From the NCBI GenBank assembly GCA_037190665.1, contig JBBCJT010000168.1, forward strand, positions 1 through 30,253: 30,253 nt of DNA, given 5' to 3'. Shown here one piece after another: positions 23,413 through 30,253 of this stretch. This DNA comes from JBBCJT01 sp037190665. GTDB lineage: Bacteria > Pseudomonadota > Alphaproteobacteria > Acetobacterales > Acetobacteraceae. Every line of letters begins with the position of its first letter. Position 1 is the stretch's first letter. The position numbers and the translations under genes were made by a program. The notes below the pieces were generated by a model. It did not search any database and had not been told where the DNA came from. It saw nothing but the letters and a program-made list of their open reading frames with translations.

Positions 23413-23435
23413 CCCCCTCTCCCGCTTGGCGGGAG
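23413..23435. repeat. REP-like palindrome at the left IS boundary, copy 5
   Basis: CCCCCTCTCCCGCTTGGCGGGAG: the left arm is complete and the right arm runs directly into the insertion sequence (next bases TTTTGCGG). The inner palindrome (23419-23435) is almost identical to the one at the right IS boundary. Confidence 0.75.
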
Positions 23436-23449
23436 TTTTGCGGAACGGG
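23429..23449 (+). repeat. Left terminal inverted repeat of the IS5-family element
   Basis: GCGGGAGTTTTGCGGAACGGG, 21 bases, is the exact reverse complement of 24582-24602. The first bases (GCGGGAG) belong equally to the REP palindrome, so the true element end may be at 23433 or 23436. Confidence 0.85.
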
Positions 23450-24598
23450 TGGTGTCGTGATTCGCTGAGGCGTCTGTCGGAGATGGGTGGATGGCGCGAC
23501 GTGTGACGCTGGGTCAGGGCCACCTTGCCGATGCGCTGCTGCCGAAGGGTCTTGGGTCGAACCCGCGGCTGGATCGGATCGCCGGGCTGCTGGACTGGGC
23601 GGCGCTCGAGGCGGTGCTGTCGGGGCTGCGCTCCGGCGAGCGCGGCGCGCCGCCGTATCCTGCGGTGCTGATGTTCCGCGCGCTGCTGCTGCAGCAATGG
23701 TACGCGCTGTCGGACCCGGGTCTGGAGGAGGCGCTGGGCGACCGGCTGTCGTGCCGCCGCTTCGTGGGGCTGGGGATGCAGCAGGCCGGGCCGGACCATG
23801 TGACGTTGTGGCGGTTCCGCGAGGCGCTGGCGTCCGCGGGGCTGGACCGTGCGGCGTTCGCCGAGGTGAACCGCCAGCTCGATGCGCTGGGGCTGGTGGT
23901 GCGGGCGGGCACGCTGATCGACGCCACGCTGATCGCGGCCCAGAGCCATCCGCCGCCGCAAGGATCGGGCGCGGACGGGGCGAGCAGGCTGGTGGGGGTG
24001 GCGCGCGAGCCGGCCGCGCGCTGGACGCGGCGGGGGCGGCGGCATCACTTCGGCTACAAGGCGCATATCGCGGTGGACCAGGGCTCGGGGCTGGTGCGCG
24101 AGGTGCGGCTGACCGCGGCGAACGTGAACGAGACGGTGCTGGCCGACGCGCTGGTGCAGGGCGACGAGCGCGCGGTCTATGCCGACAAGGCCTACGACAC
24201 GCATGCGCGGCGGCGGTGGCTGCGGGCGCGCGGGATCAAGCCGCGGCTGATGCACCGGGCCAACCGCCACCACAGGCTGACGCCGCGCCAGGAACAGGCC
24301 AACACGCTGATGGGCCGGGTGCGCGGCCGCGTCGAGACCGCGTTTGCGGTGCTCAAGCGGCACTACGGCCACGGCCGGGCACGCTATCTCACGCTGGCCC
24401 GCAACACCGCCCGGCTGCTGCTCGGCTGCACCGCCATGAACCTGCGCCGCGCCCTCGTGCTGACCGGCTGAACTGCACGGCAGACCTCGCCACAGCCGCG
24501 CCGACACCCCCACGGCACGCCCCATCGAGCGTCGTCCAGGACGACGCCCCAAGGTCAGCCGCTCCAATCCAACCCAAACACCCCGTTCCGCAAAACTC
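23433..24598 (+). mobile_element. Complete IS5-family insertion sequence
   Basis: A ~1.17-kb element with matching terminal inverted repeats (core GAGTTTTGCGGAACGGG) enclosing one intact transposase. The left end to the transposase ATG is 58 bases, and about 127 non-coding bases follow the stop. Both ends abut copies of the same REP-like palindrome. Intact frame and perfect ends suggest a recent or still mobile copy; a second copy is not in this window. Confidence 0.88.
23491..24471 (+). CDS. IS5-family DDE transposase
   Basis: 326 aa and full length for the family. The N-terminal dimerisation/DNA-binding part contains YPAVLMFRALLLQQWYALSD and FRRFVGL-like CRRFVGLGM. Catalytic residues: D144 in TLIDATLIAA, D232 in AVYADKAYD and E282 in RGRVETAFAVLKRHYG, which fits the IS5 R-x3-E-x6-K rule (R278, E282, K289). 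HHFGYKAHIAVDQGSGLV and TAANVNET are family blocks between them. ATG 23491 has GGAG 11 bases upstream. Single frame, with no programmed frameshift needed. Confidence 0.95.
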   Translation: MARRVTLGQGHLADALLPKGLGSNPRLDRIAGLLDWAALEAVLSGLRSGERGAPPYPAVLMFRALLLQQWYALSDPGLEEALGDRLSCRRFVGLGMQQAGPDHVTLWRFREALASAGLDRAAFAEVNRQLDALGLVVRAGTLIDATLIAAQSHPPPQGSGADGASRLVGVAREPAARWTRRGRRHHFGYKAHIAVDQGSGLVREVRLTAANVNETVLADALVQGDERAVYADKAYDTHARRRWLRARGIKPRLMHRANRHHRLTPRQEQANTLMGRVRGRVETAFAVLKRHYGHGRARYLTLARNTARLLLGCTAMNLRRALVLTG

Positions 24599-24602
24599 CC
24601 GC
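24582..24602 (-). repeat. Right terminal inverted repeat of the IS5-family element
   Basis: CCCGTTCCGCAAAACTCCCGC, exact reverse complement of 23429-23449. The last bases overlap the start of the right-hand REP palindrome. Confidence 0.85.
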
Positions 24603-24615
24603 TTGCGGGAGAGGG
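24596..24615. repeat. REP-like palindrome at the right IS boundary, copy 6
   Basis: CTCCCGCTTGCGGGAG (24596-24611) continues into AGGG and then TCGGGGTGAGGGTGC, the reverse complement of the shoulder seen beside copy 4. It differs from the left-boundary palindrome by one missing G. Confidence 0.75.
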
Positions 24616-24681
24616 TCGGGGTGAGGGTGCTTCCGTCAGGATGACGACGAGGTTTCGCCTCCGCGCAGGTACCCTCACCCT

Positions 24682-24726
24682 CCCGCGCGAGCGCGGGCCC
24701 CTCCCTCTCCCGCGGGCGGGAGAGGG
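24682..24726. repeat. Pair of adjacent palindromes including REP-like copy 7
   Basis: CCCGCGC/GCGCGGG (24682-24697, 2-base loop) is followed by CCCTCTCCCGC (24703-24713) and GCGGGAGAGGG (24716-24726). Together with copy 6 these fill the stretch between the IS and the monooxygenase stop, which otherwise holds no gene. Confidence 0.75.
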
Positions 24727-24768
24727 GAACTTGCGCAGCCATCTTGCCTTGCTTTCGGGGCGCAGGCG

Positions 24769-26232
24769 TCAGCCTGATCCGGCAAGCCGCTTCAGATAGG
24801 CCGCAGCATCAGCCCACGCATCGGCCGCGCCGGAAAATCCGACATACCCATCCGGCCGCACGATCAGCAGCATGCCTAGCCTAGGTTTGCGCACTTCCGG
24901 TTCCAGCAGCGACGGGAAGCGCGCCGCGAGAGCGCGCGCCTGTTCCTGCGCGGCGGCATGCAGCAGGAAGCGCGGTGCCGGTCCCGCACCCGGCGGCGGG
25001 CCGGCGTAGTCGGCCGGCGCGAACCGTTCGCCGCCGTGCCGCCCCTGCGACAGCGGGCTCGACGCATAGGCGATGTCGAGCTCGCTCAGCATCATCGCCA
25101 TGCGCCGCCGCACGGCAGGCACACGCAAGGCAAGCCGCAGCACGAGGTTGCGCCCCGCCTGCGCGATCGGATTGGCGAGCGTCGCCATCGCGGTCAGGCG
25201 CGTGGCGTTGCGCAACACCATCGTGCCCACCGCGCTCCGCTCGGGGCTGTAGCTGTCGAGCAGCGAAACCGCTGCCTCGCCGCGCATGACCAGCGCCAGT
25301 TTCCAGGCAAGGTTGAACGCATCCTGCATGCCCGTGTTCATGCCTTGCCCGCCGGCCGGGCTGTGCACATGCGCGGCATCTCCGGCGAGGAAGACGCGGC
25401 CCGCGCGGTAGTCGGCCACCTTCCGCTCATGGATGCGGAAGCCACTGAGCCAGACCGGGTCAACGGCGCGGAACCCTCCGCCCGCGCGTCCGTCGATCAA
25501 TGCCTGCATCTGCGCCAGCGTCGGCTCCGCGGGCGGGCGGCCCGGATCGGATGTGCCGACAGTGGCGACGAGCCGCGTGCGGCCGCCGGGCAGCGGGAAC
25601 ACGACGAACGGCCCGTCGCGGTGCAGGTAGATGGCAAGCTCGTCTGCCGGCGGTGCGCGTTCGCCGGTCAGAAGCACATCGGCGAGCGCCCAGTCGTCGC
25701 CCTGCGCCTCGCCCGGAAAGGCAAGCCCGAGCCCATGCCGCACGGCGCTGTGCGCGCCGTCGCAGCCGAGCAGCCAGGGCGTTTCCGTCGCTTCCTCGGT
25801 GCCGTCGGGATGGCGCAGCCGAACGTGCACGCGATCATCGCCTTCGCGGAAGCCGACGAGTTCGACATTGCGTTCGACCGCGACGCCGAGATCGCGCAGC
25901 CGCGCGGCGAGCAGGCGTTCGGTCTCGCTCTGCGGGATCATCAGCGCGAAGTCGTAGTCGCCCGGGATGTCCGAGAAGCGCGGCCCGCCAAACACCTGCG
26001 TGCCCGCGCGCAGCGTCGCTCCCTGCGCGCGCAGCCCGGCTGCGAGGAAGTCGCCCGTCCCGCCGCCGCGGTCGAGCAGTTCCAGCGTGCGGCTCCAGAT
26101 CACCAGCGCGCGGGAAGTCCGGCTCGGTTCCGCGCTGCGGTCGATCAGCCGCACGGCGATGCCGTAGCGCGCGAGTTCCATGGCCATGGTCAGGCCGACC
26201 GGACCGGCGCCGGCGATCAGGATCGGGGACAT
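24769..26232 (-). CDS. FAD-dependent aromatic-ring-type monooxygenase
   Basis: 487 aa, PF01494-type flavoprotein hydroxylase. The N-terminal dinucleotide fold has ILIAGAGPVGLTMAMELARY, with GAGPVG at 8-13 and an acidic residue ending the second strand (RLIDR). LLGCDGAHSAVRHGLGL is the DG motif, and GRVFLAGDAAHVHSPAGGQG then MNTGMQDAFNLAWKLALV is the second FAD motif. The ~150-residue C-terminal part looks like the thioredoxin-like tail of phenol- and polyketide-type hydroxylases, ending VRPDGYVGFSG. The substrate is unknown. GGAG precedes ATG 26232. It starts 25 bases after the hemW stop on the same strand. An accessory gene in a housekeeping neighbourhood. Confidence 0.9.
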   Translation of the reverse strand: MSPILIAGAGPVGLTMAMELARYGIAVRLIDRSAEPSRTSRALVIWSRTLELLDRGGGTGDFLAAGLRAQGATLRAGTQVFGGPRFSDIPGDYDFALMIPQSETERLLAARLRDLGVAVERNVELVGFREGDDRVHVRLRHPDGTEEATETPWLLGCDGAHSAVRHGLGLAFPGEAQGDDWALADVLLTGERAPPADELAIYLHRDGPFVVFPLPGGRTRLVATVGTSDPGRPPAEPTLAQMQALIDGRAGGGFRAVDPVWLSGFRIHERKVADYRAGRVFLAGDAAHVHSPAGGQGMNTGMQDAFNLAWKLALVMRGEAAVSLLDSYSPERSAVGTMVLRNATRLTAMATLANPIAQAGRNLVLRLALRVPAVRRRMAMMLSELDIAYASSPLSQGRHGGERFAPADYAGPPPGAGPAPRFLLHAAAQEQARALAARFPSLLEPEVRKPRLGMLLIVRPDGYVGFSGAADAWADAAAYLKRLAGSG

Positions 26233-26257
26233 GGGCGGCGCTCCGTACCGGGCCGGG

Positions 26258-27415
26258 TCAGCGAACGATCGCGGCGAGGAGCGGGTCCAGCCGCAACCGT
26301 CCTTCCGACGTCGCGGCCAGCCTCCCGTCGCGCCACGCCAGATAACCCTCCTCCACCGCACCGCGCACCGCGTACTCGTCCAGCGCATCCGCGAGTGCCA
26401 CGCCCGTGCGCCGGGCGAAGCGGTCGGGGTCGATCCCCTCGGCCAGCCGCAGCCCCATGATCAGCGCCTCCCGCGCCCGCGTCGGCGGGTCGAGCGCTTC
26501 CTCCCCCGTGGTGCCGTGCCCGTCGCGTTCCACCCGCGCCGCCCATTCCTCCGGCGCGCGATGCCGCCGCGTGGCGACCACGCGGTCGCCCAGCGTCAGC
26601 CGCCCGTGCGCGCCGGGGCCGATGCCGGCGTAGTCGCCATAGCGCCAGTAGGCGAGGTTGTGCCGGCTTTCCGATCCCGGCCGCGCGTGGTTGCTGACCT
26701 CGTAGGCAGCGAGGCCTGCGAGTGCGCTCTCCTCCTCCGTCGCCGCGTACAGCATCGCCGCCGTCTCGCCCTCGGGCAGCACGATCTCCCCGCGCGCATA
26801 CAGCGTGGCGAAGCGCGTGCCGGGTTCGATGGTGAGCTGGTACAGCGACAGGTGATCGAGCCCGAAGCCCAGCGCGCGCCGAAGCTCCGCGCGCCATTCC
26901 GCCACCGACTGGCCGGGCCGTGCGGTGATCAGGTCGAACGACGCGCGGGGGAAGATGGCGCGCGCCGTCTCCAGCGCCGCGATCGCCTCGCTGGCCGAAT
27001 GCGCGCGGCCGAGGAAGCGCAGCGCCTCGTCGTCCAGCGCCTGTATGCCGAGCGACACCCGGTTCACCCCCGCCGCGCGGAACCCGGCGAGGCGGCCGCG
27101 TTCCACGCTGGTGGGGTTGGCCTCCAGCGTGACCTCGATGTCGTCATCCGCATCGAAGGCCGCCCGCGCATCGGCGATCAGCGCGGCGACGGTCTCCGGC
27201 TCCATCAGCGAGGGCGTGCCGCCGCCGAAGAAGATCGAGGCGAGCCGCCGCCGGCCGATCCGCTCCGCCTCCCACGCCAGCTCCCGCCGCAGGGCTTCGG
27301 CGAAGCGTGCCTGCGGGATGCGCTCGCGCACGTGGGAGTTGAAGTCGCAGTACGGGCATTTGGCCAGGCAGAACGGCCAATGCACGTACAGCGCCAGGGG
27401 ATCGTCGGCAGACAT
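26258..27415 (-). CDS. hemW: Radical SAM heme chaperone HemW
   Basis: 385 aa. Binds heme and a 4Fe-4S cluster with SAM and passes heme to respiratory proteins; it is often mis-annotated as coproporphyrinogen oxidase HemN. The cluster motif C-x3-C-x2-C is C16, C20, C23 in HWPFCLAKCPYCDFNSH. SIFFGGGTPSLM, LEANPTSVE, VNRVSLGIQALDDEALRFLG and the HNLAYWRYGDYAGIGPGAHG block are HemW-typical. The usual FDLIY-x-x-PGQ reads FDLITARPGQ here, a Tyr-to-Thr change. No strong Shine-Dalgarno precedes ATG 27415. It is divergent from murJ and detached from the usual rph-rdgB partner genes. Confidence 0.94.
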   Translation of the reverse strand: MSADDPLALYVHWPFCLAKCPYCDFNSHVRERIPQARFAEALRRELAWEAERIGRRRLASIFFGGGTPSLMEPETVAALIADARAAFDADDDIEVTLEANPTSVERGRLAGFRAAGVNRVSLGIQALDDEALRFLGRAHSASEAIAALETARAIFPRASFDLITARPGQSVAEWRAELRRALGFGLDHLSLYQLTIEPGTRFATLYARGEIVLPEGETAAMLYAATEEESALAGLAAYEVSNHARPGSESRHNLAYWRYGDYAGIGPGAHGRLTLGDRVVATRRHRAPEEWAARVERDGHGTTGEEALDPPTRAREALIMGLRLAEGIDPDRFARRTGVALADALDEYAVRGAVEEGYLAWRDGRLAATSEGRLRLDPLLAAIVR

Positions 27416-27584
27416 GGCGCATTGGTAGCGCGTTTGCCGGCCGGGCGGCGCCTGCCCGCCCCTCCGGCATGGCCGGGCAGGGGTGCGCGCAGCCGCTGCC
27501 TCCGCATGAGGGGCCGGGATGACGGCGGCATTCCGGCATGGCCCCTGCTGGCCGCGGCGCGGCGTGCCCTGTATGCCGCCCGCC

Positions 27585-29135
27585 ATGCTGCGCAGCGTGC
27601 TCACGGTCGGCGCCTGGACGATGGTGAGCCGGATCCTCGGCTTCGTCCGCGACATCATCATCGCCGCCCTGCTCGGGGCCGGCCCGGTGGCCGATGCCTT
27701 CGTCATCGCGCTGAAGCTGCCCAACCTGTTCCGCCGGCTGTTCGGCGAGGGCGCGTTCAACGCCGCCTTCGTGCCCGCCTTCGCCGGCACGCTGGCGACC
27801 GAGGGGCCGGATGCCGCGCGGCGGATCGGCGAGCAGGCGCTGGCGGTGATGGCGGCCTGGCTGGGCGCGCTGACCGTGGTCGGCGTCCTGGCGATGCCGG
27901 CCATCGTCACCGTCCTCGCGCCCGGGTTCTCCGACGATCCGGCGCAGTTCGCGCTGACCGTCGAGCTGACCCGGATCACCTTCCCCTACCTGCTGCTGAT
28001 CTGCCTGGTCGCACTGCTCTCCGGCGTGCTGCAGAGCCTGGATCGCTTCGCGGCGGCGGCGGCGACGCCGATCCTGTTCAACTTCTGCACCATCCTCGCG
28101 CTGTGGCTGCTGACGCCGCATGTCGCCACGGCGGGCCATGCGCTGGCCTGGGGCGTGGTGGTCTCCGGCATGCTGCAGCTCGTGCTGATGGCGCTCGCCT
28201 GCCGGGCGGCAGGCATGTCCCTCGCCATGCCGCGCCCGCGCCTGACGCCGCAGGTGCGGCTGCTGCTGCGGCGGATGGGGCCGGGGATCATCGGCGGCGG
28301 GGTCACGCAGATCAATCTCGCGATCGACACGATCATCGCCTCCTTCCTGCCCGGCGGCAGCATCGCCTTCCTGTACTTCGCCGACCGGGTGAACCAGCTT
28401 CCGCTCGGCGTGATCGGCGCGGCCGTCGGTACCGCGCTGCTGCCGTTGCTGTCGCGGCAGGTCCGCGCGGGGGAGGAGGATGCCTCCCGCCGGACGCTGA
28501 ACCGCGCGATCGAGATCTCGCTCGTGCTGACCCTGCCGGCGGCCCTCGCGCTCGCCGTCTGCGCCACGCCCATCGTCGCGGTGCTGTTCGGCCGCGGCGC
28601 GTTCGGCGCGGCCGAGATCTCCGCCACCGCGGCGGCGCTGGCCGTCTATGCGATCGCGCTGCCGGCCTACGTGCTGACCAAGCCCTTCGCCGGCGGTTTC
28701 TTCGCCCGCGGCGACACGGTCACGCCGGTGCGCATCGGCGTCGTCGCGGTGGCGCTGAACCTCGCGCTGAACCTCGCGCTGATGGGGCCGTTCGCGCATG
28801 TCGGCATCGCGATGGCGACCGCGGTCTCTGCCGTCTTCAACGCCACCGCGCTGGGCGTGGTGCTGTGGCGGCGCGGCCATCTGGTGCCGGATGCGCGGCT
28901 GCTCTCGCGCGGGATGCGGATGGCGGCGGCGGCCTGCATCATGGCCCTGGCCCTCTGGCTGATCGAGGACCGCGTGTTCTCGGTGGTGGAGGGGATGCGG
29001 GGGCTGCGCTGGGTCGGCCTCGTGCTGCTCGTCGCCGGCGGGATGGCGGCCTATTTCGGCAGCGGCCTGCTGATCGGGGCGTTCCACGCCCGCGAGCTGC
29101 TGGGCCTGCTGCGCCGCCGCCGCGCCACCGCTTGA
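27585..29135 (+). CDS. murJ: Lipid II flippase MurJ
   Basis: Inner-membrane MOP-superfamily transporter that flips lipid-linked peptidoglycan precursor to the periplasm. It is 516 aa from ATG 27585, with about 14 hydrophobic segments spread along the protein. MVSRILGFVRDIIIAALLG carries R16 and R22, the positions of the essential cavity arginines. KLPNLFRRLFGEGAFNAAFV is the best-conserved block, followed by DTIIASFLPGGSIAFLYFAD and RVNQLPLGVIGAAVGTALLP. An ATG at 27573 would add four residues. trpS follows 34 bases downstream, a murJ-trpS order common in alphaproteobacteria. glnD, the frequent upstream partner, is replaced by divergent hemW. Confidence 0.95.
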   Translation: MLRSVLTVGAWTMVSRILGFVRDIIIAALLGAGPVADAFVIALKLPNLFRRLFGEGAFNAAFVPAFAGTLATEGPDAARRIGEQALAVMAAWLGALTVVGVLAMPAIVTVLAPGFSDDPAQFALTVELTRITFPYLLLICLVALLSGVLQSLDRFAAAAATPILFNFCTILALWLLTPHVATAGHALAWGVVVSGMLQLVLMALACRAAGMSLAMPRPRLTPQVRLLLRRMGPGIIGGGVTQINLAIDTIIASFLPGGSIAFLYFADRVNQLPLGVIGAAVGTALLPLLSRQVRAGEEDASRRTLNRAIEISLVLTLPAALALAVCATPIVAVLFGRGAFGAAEISATAAALAVYAIALPAYVLTKPFAGGFFARGDTVTPVRIGVVAVALNLALNLALMGPFAHVGIAMATAVSAVFNATALGVVLWRRGHLVPDARLLSRGMRMAAAACIMALALWLIEDRVFSVVEGMRGLRWVGLVLLVAGGMAAYFGSGLLIGAFHARELLGLLRRRRATA

Positions 29136-29169
29136 CGCGCCACCGGCCGCGCCGCATCACGCGCCTGCA

Positions 29170-30174
29170 ATGACCACCAAGCACCGCATCTTCTCCGGCA
29201 TCCAGCCTTCCGGCGTGCCGACGCTCGGCAACTATCTCGGCGCGATCCGCAACTGGGTGACGCTGCAGGACGAATACGACTGCATCTACTGCGTGGTGGA
29301 CTGGCACGCGATCACCCAGTGGCAGGAGCCGAAGCAGCTCGCCGCGCAGACGCGCGAGATGGCGGCCGCCCTGCTCGCCTGCGGCGTGGACCCGGCACGC
29401 TCGATCTTCTTCAACCAGTCTGCGGTCGCCGCGCATGTGCGGCTGGCCTGGATTTTCGAATGCGTCGCCCGCATCGGCTGGCTGAACCGGATGACGCAGT
29501 TCAAGGACAAGGCCGGCAAGGATCGGGAAAGCGCGTCCGCCGGTTTGTATACCTATCCCGTACTGATGGCGGCCGACGTGCTCGCCTACAAGGCGACGCA
29601 CGTGCCGGTGGGCGATGACCAGCGCCAGCACCTCGAACTCGCCAACGACATCGTCCAGAAGTTCAACCACGACTACGGCGTGGAGTTCTTCCCGCAGATC
29701 GTGCCGATGATCCTCGGCCCCGCCGCGCGCGTGATGAGCCTGCGCGACGGGACGAAGAAGATGAGCAAGTCCGATGCGTCGGACCAGTCGCGCATCAACC
29801 TCACCGACGATGCGGACGCGATCGCGCTGAAGATCCGCCGCGCCAAGACCGATCCGGAGCCGCTGCCGTCCGAACCCGCCGGGCTGGAGGGGCGGGCCGA
29901 GGCGCGCAACCTCGTCGGCATCTACGCCGCACTCGCCGATACCGACCCCGCCGCGGTGCTGGCGCAGCATGGCGGCAAGGGCTTCGGCCCGTTCAAGGAG
30001 GCGCTGGCGGAGCTGATGGTCGCCAAGCTCGGCCCCATCGCCGCCGACGTGCGCCGCCGCCTCGCCGATCCCGCGCAGATCGAGGCGGAGCTGCGCGACG
30101 GCGCGGCGAAGGCCGCGGAGATCGCCGATCCGATCGTGACCGAGGCGGAGAAGCTGGTCGGCTTCCTGCGCTAA
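29170..30174 (+). CDS. trpS: Tryptophanyl-tRNA synthetase
   Basis: Class Ic aminoacyl-tRNA synthetase charging tRNA-Trp. It is 334 aa and complete. IFSGIQPSGVPTLGNYLGA (8-25) carries the HIGH-equivalent TLGN. VDWHAITQW, VARIGWLNRMTQFKDK, LYTYPVLMAADVLAYKATHV with VPVGDDQRQHLEL, and GTKKMSKSD (KMSKS at 197-201) follow in the right order. The C-terminal helical anticodon-binding part ends TEAEKLVGFLR. ATG 29170 gives the family-standard N-terminus. It probably shares a transcript with murJ. The stop overlaps that of a convergent gene. Confidence 0.97.
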   Translation: MTTKHRIFSGIQPSGVPTLGNYLGAIRNWVTLQDEYDCIYCVVDWHAITQWQEPKQLAAQTREMAAALLACGVDPARSIFFNQSAVAAHVRLAWIFECVARIGWLNRMTQFKDKAGKDRESASAGLYTYPVLMAADVLAYKATHVPVGDDQRQHLELANDIVQKFNHDYGVEFFPQIVPMILGPAARVMSLRDGTKKMSKSDASDQSRINLTDDADAIALKIRRAKTDPEPLPSEPAGLEGRAEARNLVGIYAALADTDPAAVLAQHGGKGFGPFKEALAELMVAKLGPIAADVRRRLADPAQIEAELRDGAAKAAEIADPIVTEAEKLVGFLR

Positions 30175-30253
30175 AGGTCGATGCGATAGCGAAGCCCCTC
30201 GGCGCTGCCATAGGCCTGGGGCTTCGCGAACCGCTCGACCAGCCGGCCGCCGC
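30171..30253 (-). CDS. C-terminal end of an unidentified protein, partial
   Basis: A frame open from the window edge ends at TAG 30173-30171 with the 20-residue tail ERFAKPQAYGSAEGLRYRID plus a final Leu. Its stop overlaps the trpS stop on the other strand. Coding-like third-position GC and a sensible amphipathic tail support it, but 27 codons are too few to name a family. Confidence 0.45.
   Translation of the reverse strand, partial: GGRLVERFAKPQAYGSAEGLRYRIDL

Noticed and set aside
26180..29173. A ~1000-codon plus-strand frame across hemW and murJ
   Set aside because: It is antisense to hemW and frame-shifted within murJ; both real genes carry full family motifs.
1..30253. CRISPR array, tRNA or rRNA genes
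   Set aside because: The only regular repeats are scattered palindromes with unequal spacing. I recognised no tRNA-like cloverleaf or rRNA core sequence.

Overview
The window is a very GC-rich piece of chromosome from an alphaproteobacterium. The gene set and gene order (priA / fsa-DUF484-xerC, rph-rdgB divergent from hrcA, murJ-trpS, an SdhAF4/DUF1674 protein, an Smr-XRE pair) point to Rhodospirillales and most likely Acetobacteraceae. That placement is inferred from synteny and codon use, not from a marker gene. I see no rRNA, tRNA, CRISPR array, phage or plasmid backbone.

Left end (1-5.8 kb): a minus-strand surface-polysaccharide segment holds a UDP-GlcNAc 2-epimerase (wecB) followed by a glycosyltransferase reading frame. 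That frame runs without a stop into a second glycosyltransferase that leaves the window. Upstream of wecB is the monofunctional peptidoglycan transglycosylase mtgA, divergent from xseA across a 24-bp perfect palindrome. A PaaI-type thioesterase and a glycine-zipper lipoprotein follow xseA.

6-8.7 kb: a secreted PEP-CTERM protein is preceded by an exact consensus sigma-54 promoter. It faces a minus-strand group of small genes: a DUF3592-like membrane protein, an unknown protein, an Smr-domain protein and an XRE regulator.

8.9-17.7 kb: housekeeping genes. priA is divergent from a tightly overlapping fsa-DUF484-xerC operon. Then come a host-attachment-like protein, SdhAF4, htpX and ftsK.

17.8-22.2 kb: a RutE-like nitroreductase precedes a three-gene phospholipid module: a divergent CDP-alcohol phosphatidyltransferase, a CdsA-like cytidylyltransferase and a PlsC-like acyltransferase. 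The genes overlap by 4 and 1 bases and are preceded by a strong hairpin reaching the first start codon. The module converges, stop to stop, on rph-rdgB.

22.3-30.2 kb: hrcA, then a complete IS5-family element set into a REP-like palindrome, a FAD monooxygenase, hemW, murJ, trpS and the tail of a minus-strand gene. A dispersed family of CCCTCTCCCGC / GCGGGAGAGGG palindromes sits in gaps at gene 3' ends across the window.

Most interesting points: the sigma-54 promoter on the exosortase substrate, the YnbAB/PlsC-like module with altered catalytic signatures and a structured leader, the in-frame double glycosyltransferase, and the IS inside a duplicated REP palindrome. I found no clearly undescribed multi-gene defence or metabolic system.
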